Positions 10,601 to 16,968 of a stretch of 34,240 nt of DNA are shown here, one piece after another (within the stretch, counting starts at the first letter, position 1; every line of letters begins with the position of its first letter). Source of the DNA: Verrucomicrobiota bacterium. GTDB taxonomy: Bacteria; Verrucomicrobiota; Verrucomicrobiia; JADLBR01. The DNA is taken from the NCBI GenBank assembly GCA_029560585.1, contig JAKQKQ010000062.1, forward strand, positions 1 through 34,240, written 5' to 3'. Made by a program: the position numbers and the translations under genes. Under the pieces are notes generated by a model. The model saw only the letters and a program-made list of their open reading frames with translations. It ran no database searches and was not told where the DNA came from.

Positions 10601-11272
10601 AATATTGCCTCCGCGGCGCTGAGCATCATCAAGGCCGGAAGCGGCATGCTGACCTTTGACCAGAGCAACTATTACACGGGGACAACGACGGTGCGCGGGG
10701 GGCTGCTGCAGGTCAACGGCAGCCACTTGGGCGGGGGCCTGTACTCGGTGCTGGCCGGCGGCTCGCTGGGCGGCACCGGCATCATCGGCTCCGCGGTGAG
10801 CGTGGCCGACGGCGGCACGCTGGCGCCGGGCGACCTGAACGCGGGGGCCGGCGGGACCCTGAACATCAACTCGGGGCTGGTGCTGTCCAACAACGCGATC
10901 CTGTCGTTTGACCTGGACGGCACGGACGGGACGGCGGGCGGCGGGATCAACGACCTGGTGCAGGGGATAGGCAACCTGGTGCTGGACGGGATGCTGACGA
11001 TCTCGCCGCTGGTGTCCTTCAGCGGGGCGGGGACCAACGACTTCTGGACGCTGATGACCTACAGCGGCTCGCTGACGGACAACACGCTTGTGGTGGACGG
11101 GGCCTCGCAGTCGCTGCTGGACCCTGGGCTGGCGTTCTTCGTGTACAACTTCGAGGGCGGTGCGATCGACGAGATCCGGCTGGGGATCATGGTGCCGGAG
11201 CCCTCGACCTGGGCGCTTCTGGCCACTGGCCTCGGCATGGTGGCCTGGATGGCGCGACGCCGCAGGCGATGA
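4673..11272 (+). CDS. Giant PEP-CTERM surface protein with autotransporter-associated beta-strand repeats
   Basis: This 2199-residue exported protein starts at ATG 4673, preceded by GGAGGAG at 4661-4667 and followed by a signal peptide (1-28, cleavage after ASA). The body is low in Cys and rich in Gly, Asn, Thr and Asp. It carries degenerate autotransporter-associated beta-strand repeats of the form K-x-G-x-G-x-L-x-L...F-x-G-x-x-x-h-x-x-G-x-L, for example near residues 360, 741, 1407, 1510, 1656 and 1983. This predicts a very long parallel beta-helix. The C-terminus is a textbook PEP-CTERM sorting signal: VPEPS at 2174-2178, a hydrophobic segment, then the basic tail ARRRRR. Such proteins are cut by an exosortase and often associate with exopolysaccharide; no exosortase is encoded here. 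There is no outer-membrane autotransporter barrel. The role is probably adhesion or matrix scaffolding (inferred). Confidence 0.93.
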   Translation: MSRIGFVATRAIALVLGFVFGGATLASAQTTNSWTNNVGNTLWTIPGNWLILTNSPNGWAGTNIYPDGGGTVVLITNNIGGQRIIYLTTNVTIGEMFLGDWDRGSDFHIRTTNTVANSITFDTGDSRQALLLHGSGDRIMDIGNGGDEIDVGISVTDAEGLFVDNWQNLVLNGAINGVRGSDPNRAFDGGGHDLTKGEDGALYFRRVSTNIATVFVRDGDLRFEMEGDPLLKPGISNVVIGVAPGVVDTGGNPGGVVTNLGEGGAYDRIQFPLFTVVGANLTNAAFVGQIATNDFDVTINRGVFRTYNRPQTNGLPPVYSGTFTLNGNANEVFFYTEGQDFGNISSTVQRTIFTGPITGSGGFTKIASGEMTLVGSNDFTGSLNINRPSDRAIGRSGGVRLMDNGTLSGVGEIVLNRNGNFFIDNDAINLSNRINDAASIIGSGRSHVEFVGNASASSYERVGAVTSAVGSLTFEFDKNNATPQAQTLEIGNLVRTPGTIMNFAASDLQQGAFLNNGPSNIVINVLDGGASLLQVGSGGGTGTVNRSVAIGVFGGDGVDFNVDPTTRDPNRSDEFMTVDNGRLRTLDPLTEMVSLGGRSTNALNITQASAASDANVNIDFQSKAPVISLGSVVNTNLIDKRVTESATFNSIRFGIVPGAGANENGRSLVMDDGVKLTSESGMILLGRDTGSPTGDTNPVGTVWLVGGTLDLDGTSNNREGIIQNMSGNSLVLRSQIEASQGLTKGGSQRVYLDNDNNIGGVVTVAQGELQLRSSGAVRGASEIRLAGDGALILSGGISVTNVDLRVTERDTTRTTLFSEGQHNVFGGDILVENVDPQGMVLHEVRIGAGSSAQTATLTLLGDIGITVTTNIMSDINLIDAQIFAVRDSGGIINLRGTFGDRLVNGEALPIDPSAVGQSRLSGGFMSNRAADENQVLRFLIDAPSLAANGDELVVNIDRSWNAAGRFYAAQGTVRFTGDPTLGQGDFWTTNALAASDFSHGFGGFQMGGLGSGESDRNSSTTLLLTRDGQSFNAERWTVANDNNGGDFTATMGLEHFGPSNSTVTIGNNWNDINPGTDDNRITINGTDAAQVREFRLLSHDGYDSATGSNSVGTVNVIQSIRGNDFSILTTVGNGRVVLGGQAVANTNFDEDNDIRNFMLLGGELVLDRTDTYAQGARRTTGSRASLTLAGGDLTYLGRAGATTEILNSNLTVRAGDSRVSVVAGSGGLTELYLATNANAIVTRQRGGTVGFVEDSTAGGTANIRLAGTGVTVGQRVGSWATYGTNYGGGAYTWAATDSLSNVIEFAEGFYSADAFGGGQHVTLETPTAFNADDVAASLRYTNAAALDLGGFSLNVTEGGILVTPTVAGAASMGNGALTSSGGELIIHNYADPLGSLAISAAITGNVDLTFSGTGKTVLTGANSFNGATRINGGTVQIDDASRLGSTVSNLELRGGILFTTASMTFTNRTIILGGDGGTFQVAAGTTNLVGTIRSEDNFLDNLRFNNGHGDLIKTGTGILALGINTGASNNLTAGFNMYQGMTDVREGTLLIVGTNNFALGSNKSFYDGTVVRGGATLTLGSTPTTLLAVGVTNTYSITEWMTFEQGSTLRVEDPAGGYQSPNINGVVNFAGDTTVFVQADEFNFNSTGAGYLMGSGDIVKTGGGALRIYENNIDFTGDLVIRQGDVQDVGYRNSSIPNVGTITLGTNGTSDPGNVAFHVRSERDGIGSDWTINADIVALGNSSDMRLGLRRPNHNDVVTFAGDIDLSQFDPTNNLREFRLEIMDSTDTRDAVGGTEYREEYYMVLAGDITGGNKRIRTFMSQEGTANFDLGNQGASNQFDMIGFFDFRGTNTGWTGSLEVGNRAGTGSTDGPDRDKQHFVRFGNNDGAATLAIGASNSVVLRHDATLQAYGSQVTIGNLFSDGNSGGDGYFGQQLVTNSFLENGGTVAGSFTINQTSNRTFNAVIRDGTYHSPTTTNIASAALSIIKAGSGMLTFDQSNYYTGTTTVRGGLLQVNGSHLGGGLYSVLAGGSLGGTGIIGSAVSVADGGTLAPGDLNAGAGGTLNINSGLVLSNNAILSFDLDGTDGTAGGGINDLVQGIGNLVLDGMLTISPLVSFSGAGTNDFWTLMTYSGSLTDNTLVVDGASQSLLDPGLAFFVYNFEGGAIDEIRLGIMVPEPSTWALLATGLGMVAWMARRRRR

Positions 11273-11692
11273 CTACCGGTTGAGAATCCCGCCCGCCACG
11301 CCGTCGCGACAGGCGCGGGAGGCACGCCGGCCTTGGCGTCCGCGGTCCACCCGTGTGCGTTAGTCGAAGTTCCGTGGCTCATGCCCTTTCGAAGGATGCG
11401 CCATGCGAGCATCCTGGGGAGGGCCCGCGGCCTCGCGGGCCGGGTTGGCCCGGGCGTTGCGCGGCTGGTGAATCGCGGACGCCGGGGACGGCGTCCCTCC
11501 TCCATTGGAGGCCGGAAAGTCCTCGGTGTTTTGATTCCTCTGGAATGTGGCAACGCGCCGAGGTGATCTGGATTGATCCGGATCAAGGGAGTTGCCGATT
11601 TCGCTGGTGCGCCGGGTCCGTGCGTCGCGACAATTCCCCGTGACAATCTGGATCGACATGGAGATTCACGGGTGAATGCGCGGAGATCTGCG
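11273..11692. other. Intergenic spacer between PEP-CTERM and porin genes
   Basis: This spacer of about 420 bp holds no gene I can support. Its left part contains a wide inverted repeat, TCCCGC (11287-11292) with GCGGGA (11315-11320), without a T-run. Its middle holds the hairpin cluster annotated at 11393-11511. The porin reading frame is open from TTG 11573, but 11573-11692 encodes nothing resembling a signal peptide and is treated as leader. Confidence 0.6.
11393..11511. repeat. Cluster of four hairpins
   Basis: Four inverted repeats lie in a row. AGGATGC/GCATCCT (11393-11415) has a 9-base loop. GGCCCGCG/CGCGGGCC (11422-11441) has perfect 8-bp GC-only arms around GCCT. GGACGCCG/CGGCGTCC (11477-11496) has perfect 8-bp arms around GGGA. 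CCTCC/GGAGG (11499-11511) encloses ATT. None has a downstream T-run on either strand, so they are not classical intrinsic terminators. They may block exonucleases or belong to dispersed palindromic repeat families of the kind seen at the left end of the window. Confidence 0.65.
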
Positions 11693-13378
11693 ATGGGCGC
11701 GATTGCCCGGGATTGGGTATCGGGACGAATTCGGGGCGCGCGGCAACGACTGTGGTGGGGGGCGCTCGCGTCGTTTTTCTTGGCGGTGGCGTCGGCCTTG
11801 GGTGGTGGCGGTGAACTGGAGCGCGGGATCGTCGCATCCGACATGCCGACGGGAGAACCCGCATGGAAACCGGGCGATCCCATACGGTGGCTTGGCGGGG
11901 CTCTGGGCGTAGACTTTCAGGCACGCGAACGATTTGAGTATCGCGAGAACTGGATCGATTTTAACGACGATTACGATCTTCGCGATGACGTCGGACTATT
12001 GCAGCGGTTGCGTTTCGGCCTGAAGATTCAACCGGCACCATGGCTCAGGGTGTATGGGCAACTTCAGGACTCCCGGACGTTTTTTGACGAGACCAACGGC
12101 GATCTCGGCGATCCATTTCGGGGGGTGCGGGCGTACTCGGCTTCGCCCGCGAACACACGGGAATTCGTGGTTCAGAATAGCTCGATAGACCTGAGGCAGG
12201 GTTGGGTGGAGTTCGGCGGTCTCGAAGACGGGCCATTCGCTTTCCGGGTGGGGAGACAGCTCCTCAGCTACGGCGACGAGAGGCTGATCGGCGGATTCGA
12301 GTGGGACAACAACGCGCGGACGTTCGATGCGGCGAAGGCGCAGTGGAAGTCCCGCGATTTTCAGATCGACGCATTTGCGGGCTGGGTCGTCTTACACAAG
12401 AATGATCGGTTCAACGACCCGGATACCGCCGATCTCTTGACCGGCATCTACTCGACTGTTCAGGCGGTTCCCAAACACCAGTTGGACGCATACCTGCTAT
12501 TCCGCAGCAAGTCGGACGTCGATTTTTCGACGGCGTTCAGCGATCGGCCGCAGCAGAACGGCGGCAATACCGCGCCCCCCGGTGATTACTTCACGCTCGG
12601 CTTCCGGGGGAAATCGAGGGAGGGGGAACTGGGGCCATGGGATTGGAACGGCGAGGTCGCGGTCCAGTGGGGGGATGTTGTCAACCCCCAGGGTTTCTAT
12701 CAGTTGGATCCCTCGACGGGGGAGTACGAGCCGGTGGATCGTATCGGATCGCGGACGATCAACGTCCTTCGACAAGACTTGCTCGCATGGGCGGCGCACC
12801 TGGAACTCGGGTATGCCCTCCGCTGCCCGTGGAAGCCGCGGTTTCACGCCGGGTACAGCTACGGATCCGGGGACGATAATCCATCCGATGGCGAGAGTGG
12901 CACGTTTCAAAACCTATTCCCGACGAACCACAAGTTCTACGGTTTCATGGATCGGTTCTCTTGGCAGAACATGCATGATCCCGAGGTGGGTGTGATGGTG
13001 AAGCCCACGCCGGCCTTGCAGATGACCCTCGACTATCACATGTTTTGGCTGGATGAGACCGAGGATGTCTGGCGATTCGCGGGCCAGGAGGCGGTGGGCG
13101 GCCAAGGGCGCTATGCGAACGCAATACTCGGGGGCACGCCAGTGCCCGAGACCGCGGTCTTGGGGAAGAACATTCTGCGGGGGGCGCCGAGCAGTTTCGT
13201 CGGGTCGGAATTGGATTTTGTGGTCGCATGGAAGGTGGCCAGATGGCTCAAGGTCGAGGGGGGATACTGCCACTTTTTTGCGGGTGATTACGTGCTCGAT
13301 AGCGCGGGTGTCCTTGGCGACAGGCGACGGGCCGATGACGCGCGTTTCGGATACGTGCAGATGCAGGTCGATTTCTAG
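11693..13378 (+). CDS. Alginate-export-family outer-membrane porin
   Basis: This 561-residue protein is predicted to form a beta-barrel channel in the outer membrane. I start it at ATG 11693 because GGAG (11682-11685) lies 7 bases upstream and a signal peptide follows (basic region to about residue 20, hydrophobic WWGALASFFLAVASA); GTG 11672 is the alternative. The mature part resembles the Alginate_exp family, with RERFEYRENW, LLQRLRFGLKIQP, the GRQLLSYGDERLIGGFEWDNNARTFDA region, and alternating amphipathic strands rich in Trp, Tyr and Phe. It ends in Phe, as expected for outer-membrane barrel assembly. Family members export alginate or take up small solutes and oligosaccharides, so the substrate cannot be read from sequence. 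It follows the PEP-CTERM gene on the same strand, 420 bp downstream. The stop codon overlaps a palindromic repeat. Confidence 0.85.
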   Translation: MGAIARDWVSGRIRGARQRLWWGALASFFLAVASALGGGGELERGIVASDMPTGEPAWKPGDPIRWLGGALGVDFQARERFEYRENWIDFNDDYDLRDDVGLLQRLRFGLKIQPAPWLRVYGQLQDSRTFFDETNGDLGDPFRGVRAYSASPANTREFVVQNSSIDLRQGWVEFGGLEDGPFAFRVGRQLLSYGDERLIGGFEWDNNARTFDAAKAQWKSRDFQIDAFAGWVVLHKNDRFNDPDTADLLTGIYSTVQAVPKHQLDAYLLFRSKSDVDFSTAFSDRPQQNGGNTAPPGDYFTLGFRGKSREGELGPWDWNGEVAVQWGDVVNPQGFYQLDPSTGEYEPVDRIGSRTINVLRQDLLAWAAHLELGYALRCPWKPRFHAGYSYGSGDDNPSDGESGTFQNLFPTNHKFYGFMDRFSWQNMHDPEVGVMVKPTPALQMTLDYHMFWLDETEDVWRFAGQEAVGGQGRYANAILGGTPVPETAVLGKNILRGAPSSFVGSELDFVVAWKVARWLKVEGGYCHFFAGDYVLDSAGVLGDRRRADDARFGYVQMQVDF

Positions 13379-13448
13379 CCCGGATATTTCACAGCCGTAA
13401 GGCGCTAGTCTGAAACTTCGGGCGCGTTTGGCGTCTCGCAGAGACGCC
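13377..13448. repeat. Palindromic repeat copy 2 plus hairpin between convergent genes
   Basis: Bases 13377-13396 match the arm of the 44-86 palindrome exactly (20 bases) and begin inside the TAG stop of the porin gene. The matching second arm (about 13401-13423) is badly decayed. A separate perfect hairpin, GGCGTCTC/GAGACGCC around GCA, follows at 13430-13448. This lies in the 223-bp gap where the porin and HAD genes converge, so a bidirectional role in ending or protecting transcripts is plausible but unproven. No T-run is seen. Confidence 0.7.
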
Positions 13449-13601
13449 CCACCAGTCTTGTAGGCCGTCTGTGTCAGGCGGCAACGGGCGTCAAGTTACC
13501 ACATGACTGATGCGGCGCGCTCTCGACCCGGTCAGCCCCGCCGCGCGGCGGCGGATGCGGCGATCGCCCAAGCCATTGTCCGGCCGGGCCGCTGGATTTG
13601 G

Positions 13602-14525
13602 CTATTCTCGGGCCAGGAGGTCGGGCAGGTGCCGCAGGTCGGTGATGAGCGCTGCCACACGGATTCTCTTGCAGCGCGCGTCCTCCTCGCGCCGGCGCAG
13701 GGACCGGCGATCACCGGCGAAGAGGATGGGGCGCAGCCCGAGTTCGTGGGCGGGCAGGAGATCGTTTAGGCAATCGTTGCCGACGAAGGCGATCTGGTCG
13801 GGTTGGAGCCCGTCGGCCGCGAGGCGTTCGATGGGTTTGAGAAAGGGGAGAGGGGAAGGTTTTGCTTCACCGGCCTGATACGACCATGCCGTAAGAGCAG
13901 GTTCAAGACCGAGGCTCGCCGGCGCGGCTCCAAGCAGGGCCTCGATTGCGAGGGGGGTGAAGAACTGGGCATTTGACACGATGCCGAGCCGCAGGTCGCG
14001 GTCGCGCAGGGACATTAGGGCACGGGCCGCGCCGGGCATGGGCCACACCGGATTGACGCGACATTCGTACTCGATCGCGAGCCGGGCGACCGTCTGCGCG
14101 CTGGGTTTGGCGGAGATGAGGGCCCCGGTCACGAGCTGATCGACGACCGCGTTCCAGACGGAGAGAATATCGATTTCGGGATAGTGCCGACCATCGTCGC
14201 GGAGTGCCGCGTGACGCCGCCGGATCTCGTCTTTGAAAGCGGCGGATCCGACGGCGCCCGCGTCGGGTTGGGGCGATAGGCGACAGGATTGCAAGGTCTC
14301 TTGCAGTGCGCCCGCCGGCTCGACCTCACCCGCGGCGTCGATGTCGCCCGAGGCGGAGATGAGGAGGGTGCCGTAGACGTCGAAGAGGACCGCGCGAACA
14401 CCCCGAAGAATCCGCGGGCCACTTTGCTCATCCGTGGGCACCGGCTCAAGCGGCCGACTGAGGCGCCGGAATAGGTCGAGGAGATCCGCCGTGCGCAGGG
14501 AATCTTGATGTGTCTTTCGAGTCAT
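13602..14525 (-). CDS. HAD-superfamily hydrolase with a dehalogenase-type DxYGT motif
   Basis: This 307-residue cytoplasmic protein has HAD motif I LFDVYGTLL (nucleophile Asp49), motif II Ser184 in IVSNAQ, motif III Lys222 in GEAKPSP, and motif IV FVGNDCLND (Asp251, Asp255). The second Asp usual in HAD phosphatases (DxD) is Tyr51 here, as in haloacid dehalogenases, although motif IV looks phosphatase-like. Its ATG overlaps the stop of the upstream glycosyltransferase by 4 bases (ATGA), so it is the last gene of a coupled operon with GpgS. The context suggests it could dephosphorylate glucosyl-3-phosphoglycerate or a mannosylated derivative. The missing second Asp makes that uncertain. The N-terminal 40 residues are an extension outside the HAD core. 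Confidence 0.85.
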   Translation of the reverse strand: MTRKTHQDSLRTADLLDLFRRLSRPLEPVPTDEQSGPRILRGVRAVLFDVYGTLLISASGDIDAAGEVEPAGALQETLQSCRLSPQPDAGAVGSAAFKDEIRRRHAALRDDGRHYPEIDILSVWNAVVDQLVTGALISAKPSAQTVARLAIEYECRVNPVWPMPGAARALMSLRDRDLRLGIVSNAQFFTPLAIEALLGAAPASLGLEPALTAWSYQAGEAKPSPLPFLKPIERLAADGLQPDQIAFVGNDCLNDLLPAHELGLRPILFAGDRRSLRRREEDARCKRIRVAALITDLRHLPDLLARE

Positions 14526-15988
14526 GACATCAGCGGCAGGAATCTCCCGGGGTCGAGGAATTGATCGAGGACGGCATCGGGTTCCAGTGCCAGGGCCGGG
14601 GTCATGGCAGACGCGCGCACCACGGAGTAGGCACGCTTCAGCCGCGCGGCATACGCCCCTGTGGAGAGTTCTCGTGCGATCATCGCTCGGTTTCGGGCCA
14701 GGCTCTCTCCGTGGGCGGAATTGGGGCCGAGCCCGCAGCCGGGCTCGATCATCTCTCTGGCGCGAGGGTTCCCGAGGATGTGCTGGATGACCAACCGCTG
14801 CAGGGGTTCATCGAGGTGACCAAAATCGACTTTGTCAGCCCGGCACGCCGCGGCGGTGGCGGCGTCCACGTCGGCGGCCGATGTCTGGCGGCCAAACAGT
14901 TGGCGCGAACGCGCGATGTCGCGGGCGAAGAGCTCGTGGAGGCGATGGGTTCCGATCCAGTCGATCGGGATGTCGAGTCGAGAGTACAGGCCTGGCAGGG
15001 CGATGCCGAGCTCGGAAAGGCCCGCCGTTATCTCCGGGATATCGCGACCGACGACGGGGCGATCCGCGAGGAGGGGCTCGACAAATGCGAGCCCGAAACC
15101 CTCGGTGACACTGGTCGTCACGGCGGCAGTAGATTCTCTCAGGAGTCCGGCGAGTGGGCGCGCGCCTCCGCCGACCTCAAAATCGACGGGGAGATTGGTG
15201 GCGCGCGCGAATTCGACCCAGGCCTGATAGATAGGTCGTTGGGCCGGATTCTGAGGTGCCAGCGTTACGGCAAAATGATCGCTGCGCACAGCCAGCCCCG
15301 CCCAGAGGAGCAACTCGCCAATATTCTTCCTCCTGATCGCGCGCGACGGATACAGGAATCGCCGTGGGCCAACCACGTCACTCGCCGCTGGGGAAGGGGC
15401 GGTATCGGCTTCCATTTCGACGGGGTTGTGGACGAGGTGGACGTGGTCTGGCGGGATGCCGCCGCGGACAAGGGCACTGCGGTCACGGGAATTGATGGTG
15501 GCGTAATGGACGTGGTCGGCCCGGGGATATAGCATGGCGGAAAGCCGGGCTGGATCTTGGCCGACGTGGGCCAGCAGCGCGCGATAGTTGGCCGGTCGGC
15601 CATCCTCGGCGAAGTCATGGATGTGCAGCAGTAGTCGCTCGCCCTCGGTGGCCAAGATGGCGACCGCCTCGCTAACGACGGGGTTCTTGCCGAGCGAGTG
15701 GTTGTGGAAGTGCCAGACATCCGGGGGCGCGCCAAGCTCGGCACGGGCCGATTCGCGGAGACGCCGCACCAGGGCCTTGGCCGGGGGCACCGCGCCGTCG
15801 TCGGCATAGCCCAGGCCCTTCACGACTCCAACCGCACAGTCGGGTCTCTCTTCCGGGGCCGCGGGTTCACCGGAGAGAATGGCGAAGGCGAATTGGTCCC
15901 GCAGTGCCCGGACGGTCCGCGAGATGACGCGGGTCACGCCGCCCGGCCGGAGGTGGTGGTGGACGATGGCGATCCTTGCCAGGGCCAT
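14522..15988 (-). CDS. Family 4 glycosyltransferase of the glucosylglycerate cluster
   Basis: This 488-residue GT-B fold retaining glycosyltransferase starts at ATG 15988, which shares its first base with the GpgS stop (TGATG); a GTG sits one codon upstream. The N-terminal domain has a donor-loop-like HHHLRPGGVTRV and WHFHNHSLGKNP. The C-terminal domain has the YPSRAIRRKNIGELL nucleotide-sugar segment (about 213-227) and the E-x7-E signature in TEGFGLAFVEP (about residues 296 and 304). A C-terminal extension of roughly 100 residues with no family match I know follows. Translational coupling with GpgS and HAD suggests that it acts on glucosyl-3-phosphoglycerate or glucosylglycerate, like the mannosyltransferase MggA of Petrotoga. 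The assignment comes from context and not from specific residues. Confidence 0.82.
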   Translation of the reverse strand: MALARIAIVHHHLRPGGVTRVISRTVRALRDQFAFAILSGEPAAPEERPDCAVGVVKGLGYADDGAVPPAKALVRRLRESARAELGAPPDVWHFHNHSLGKNPVVSEAVAILATEGERLLLHIHDFAEDGRPANYRALLAHVGQDPARLSAMLYPRADHVHYATINSRDRSALVRGGIPPDHVHLVHNPVEMEADTAPSPAASDVVGPRRFLYPSRAIRRKNIGELLLWAGLAVRSDHFAVTLAPQNPAQRPIYQAWVEFARATNLPVDFEVGGGARPLAGLLRESTAAVTTSVTEGFGLAFVEPLLADRPVVGRDIPEITAGLSELGIALPGLYSRLDIPIDWIGTHRLHELFARDIARSRQLFGRQTSAADVDAATAAACRADKVDFGHLDEPLQRLVIQHILGNPRAREMIEPGCGLGPNSAHGESLARNRAMIARELSTGAYAARLKRAYSVVRASAMTPALALEPDAVLDQFLDPGRFLPLMS

Positions 15989-16968
15989 CACGAATCATCC
16001 CGCCCGAATTTCTCCCTGTAGGCGGGTATGGTGATCATCGGCGGGCGCTCTTCCTCGACGATCTTGAACTCCACCTGCTCGTAGACGGCATCATTGACCT
16101 GGTATTGGCGAAGGACCTCGGCGAGTTCTGGGAGATCGCCGATGATGCCGAGCGATCGCGCACGCGATAGAAAGGTGCGGAGTATGGCGAATGCCATCTT
16201 GCTGAGGTCTCGCGTTGGCTGGTTGCGATGGACGCGCCGATCGAGATCGGTTTGCCCAAAGGCTTCGAGGCCCCACCGCCGGTAGACATCAATGAGGTGG
16301 GATGTCTCCACGCCATATCCGACCGGGAAGCAGATCTTTTCGAGGACCTCGCGTCGGACGGCGTACTCGCCCGAAAGGGGCTGGATGATCGCGGTCAGTT
16401 CTGGAAACAAGAGTGAGAACAGGGGCCGGACGAGGATCTCCGTGACGCGGCCGCCGCCGGAGGGGCGGATCCCGTGCGAGGACACCAGGGGCCGGTCGTA
16501 GAAGGCTTTCATGTACTGGATGTCCGGGCGATATATGAGGGGAGCGACCAGACCGTACACGAACTTGGGACGGATGTTTTTGATGTCGGCATCGATGTAG
16601 ACGATGATGTCGCCGCGCAGCTGGTGGATGGCTTTCCAGAGATTCTCACCCTTGCCGTGTTTGGTCCCGGTCTCTGGCAGGATCTCGGAGGCGAGATGGA
16701 CGTCGGCGCCGAAAGAGGCCGCGATCTCGCGGGTGCCATCCTTTGATCCGGAGTCGATGACAGTAAGTTCGTCTATGAGGGGGTATCTCTGGACGAGTTC
16801 GGATCTCAGGATGACGACTTCTTTCCCGATAGTCTTGGCCTCGTTGAGAGTTGGGATACAGACGGAGATGCGGAGGCCTTGCCGCTCCTTCTCCTGGATG
16901 ATCGTCCGGATATCCCGGAATGATGAGTGGTGGAACGTATTGGAGGCAAGCCACTTACGAGTTTTCAT
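15988..16968 (-). CDS. gpgS: Glucosyl-3-phosphoglycerate synthase (GT81)
   Basis: GpgS transfers glucose from a nucleotide sugar to 3-phosphoglycerate, the committed step to glucosylglycerate. The 326-residue protein matches the family throughout: WLASNTFHHSSF near the start, SVCIPTLNE (35-43), VIDSGSKDGT (70-79), KGENLWKA (106-113), the metal-binding DAD (126-128), GGGRVTEILVRPL (171-183), QPLSGEYAVRR (196-206) and GYGVETSHLIDVYRRWG (217-233). I use ATG 16968 because family homology begins just after it; ATG 16983 is also in frame. It overlaps the M20-like gene by 14 bases and the GT4 gene by 1 base, so these proteins are probably co-translated. The product may be a compatible solute or a precursor of mannosylglucosylglycerate. 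The family call is strong; the final solute is inferred. Confidence 0.9.
   Translation of the reverse strand: MKTRKWLASNTFHHSSFRDIRTIIQEKERQGLRISVCIPTLNEAKTIGKEVVILRSELVQRYPLIDELTVIDSGSKDGTREIAASFGADVHLASEILPETGTKHGKGENLWKAIHQLRGDIIVYIDADIKNIRPKFVYGLVAPLIYRPDIQYMKAFYDRPLVSSHGIRPSGGGRVTEILVRPLFSLLFPELTAIIQPLSGEYAVRREVLEKICFPVGYGVETSHLIDVYRRWGLEAFGQTDLDRRVHRNQPTRDLSKMAFAILRTFLSRARSLGIIGDLPELAEVLRQYQVNDAVYEQVEFKIVEEERPPMITIPAYREKFGRDDS

Noticed and set aside
11422-11441. Intrinsic terminator after the PEP-CTERM gene
   Set aside because: The stem is strong but no T-run follows on either strand, so I list it as a hairpin only.
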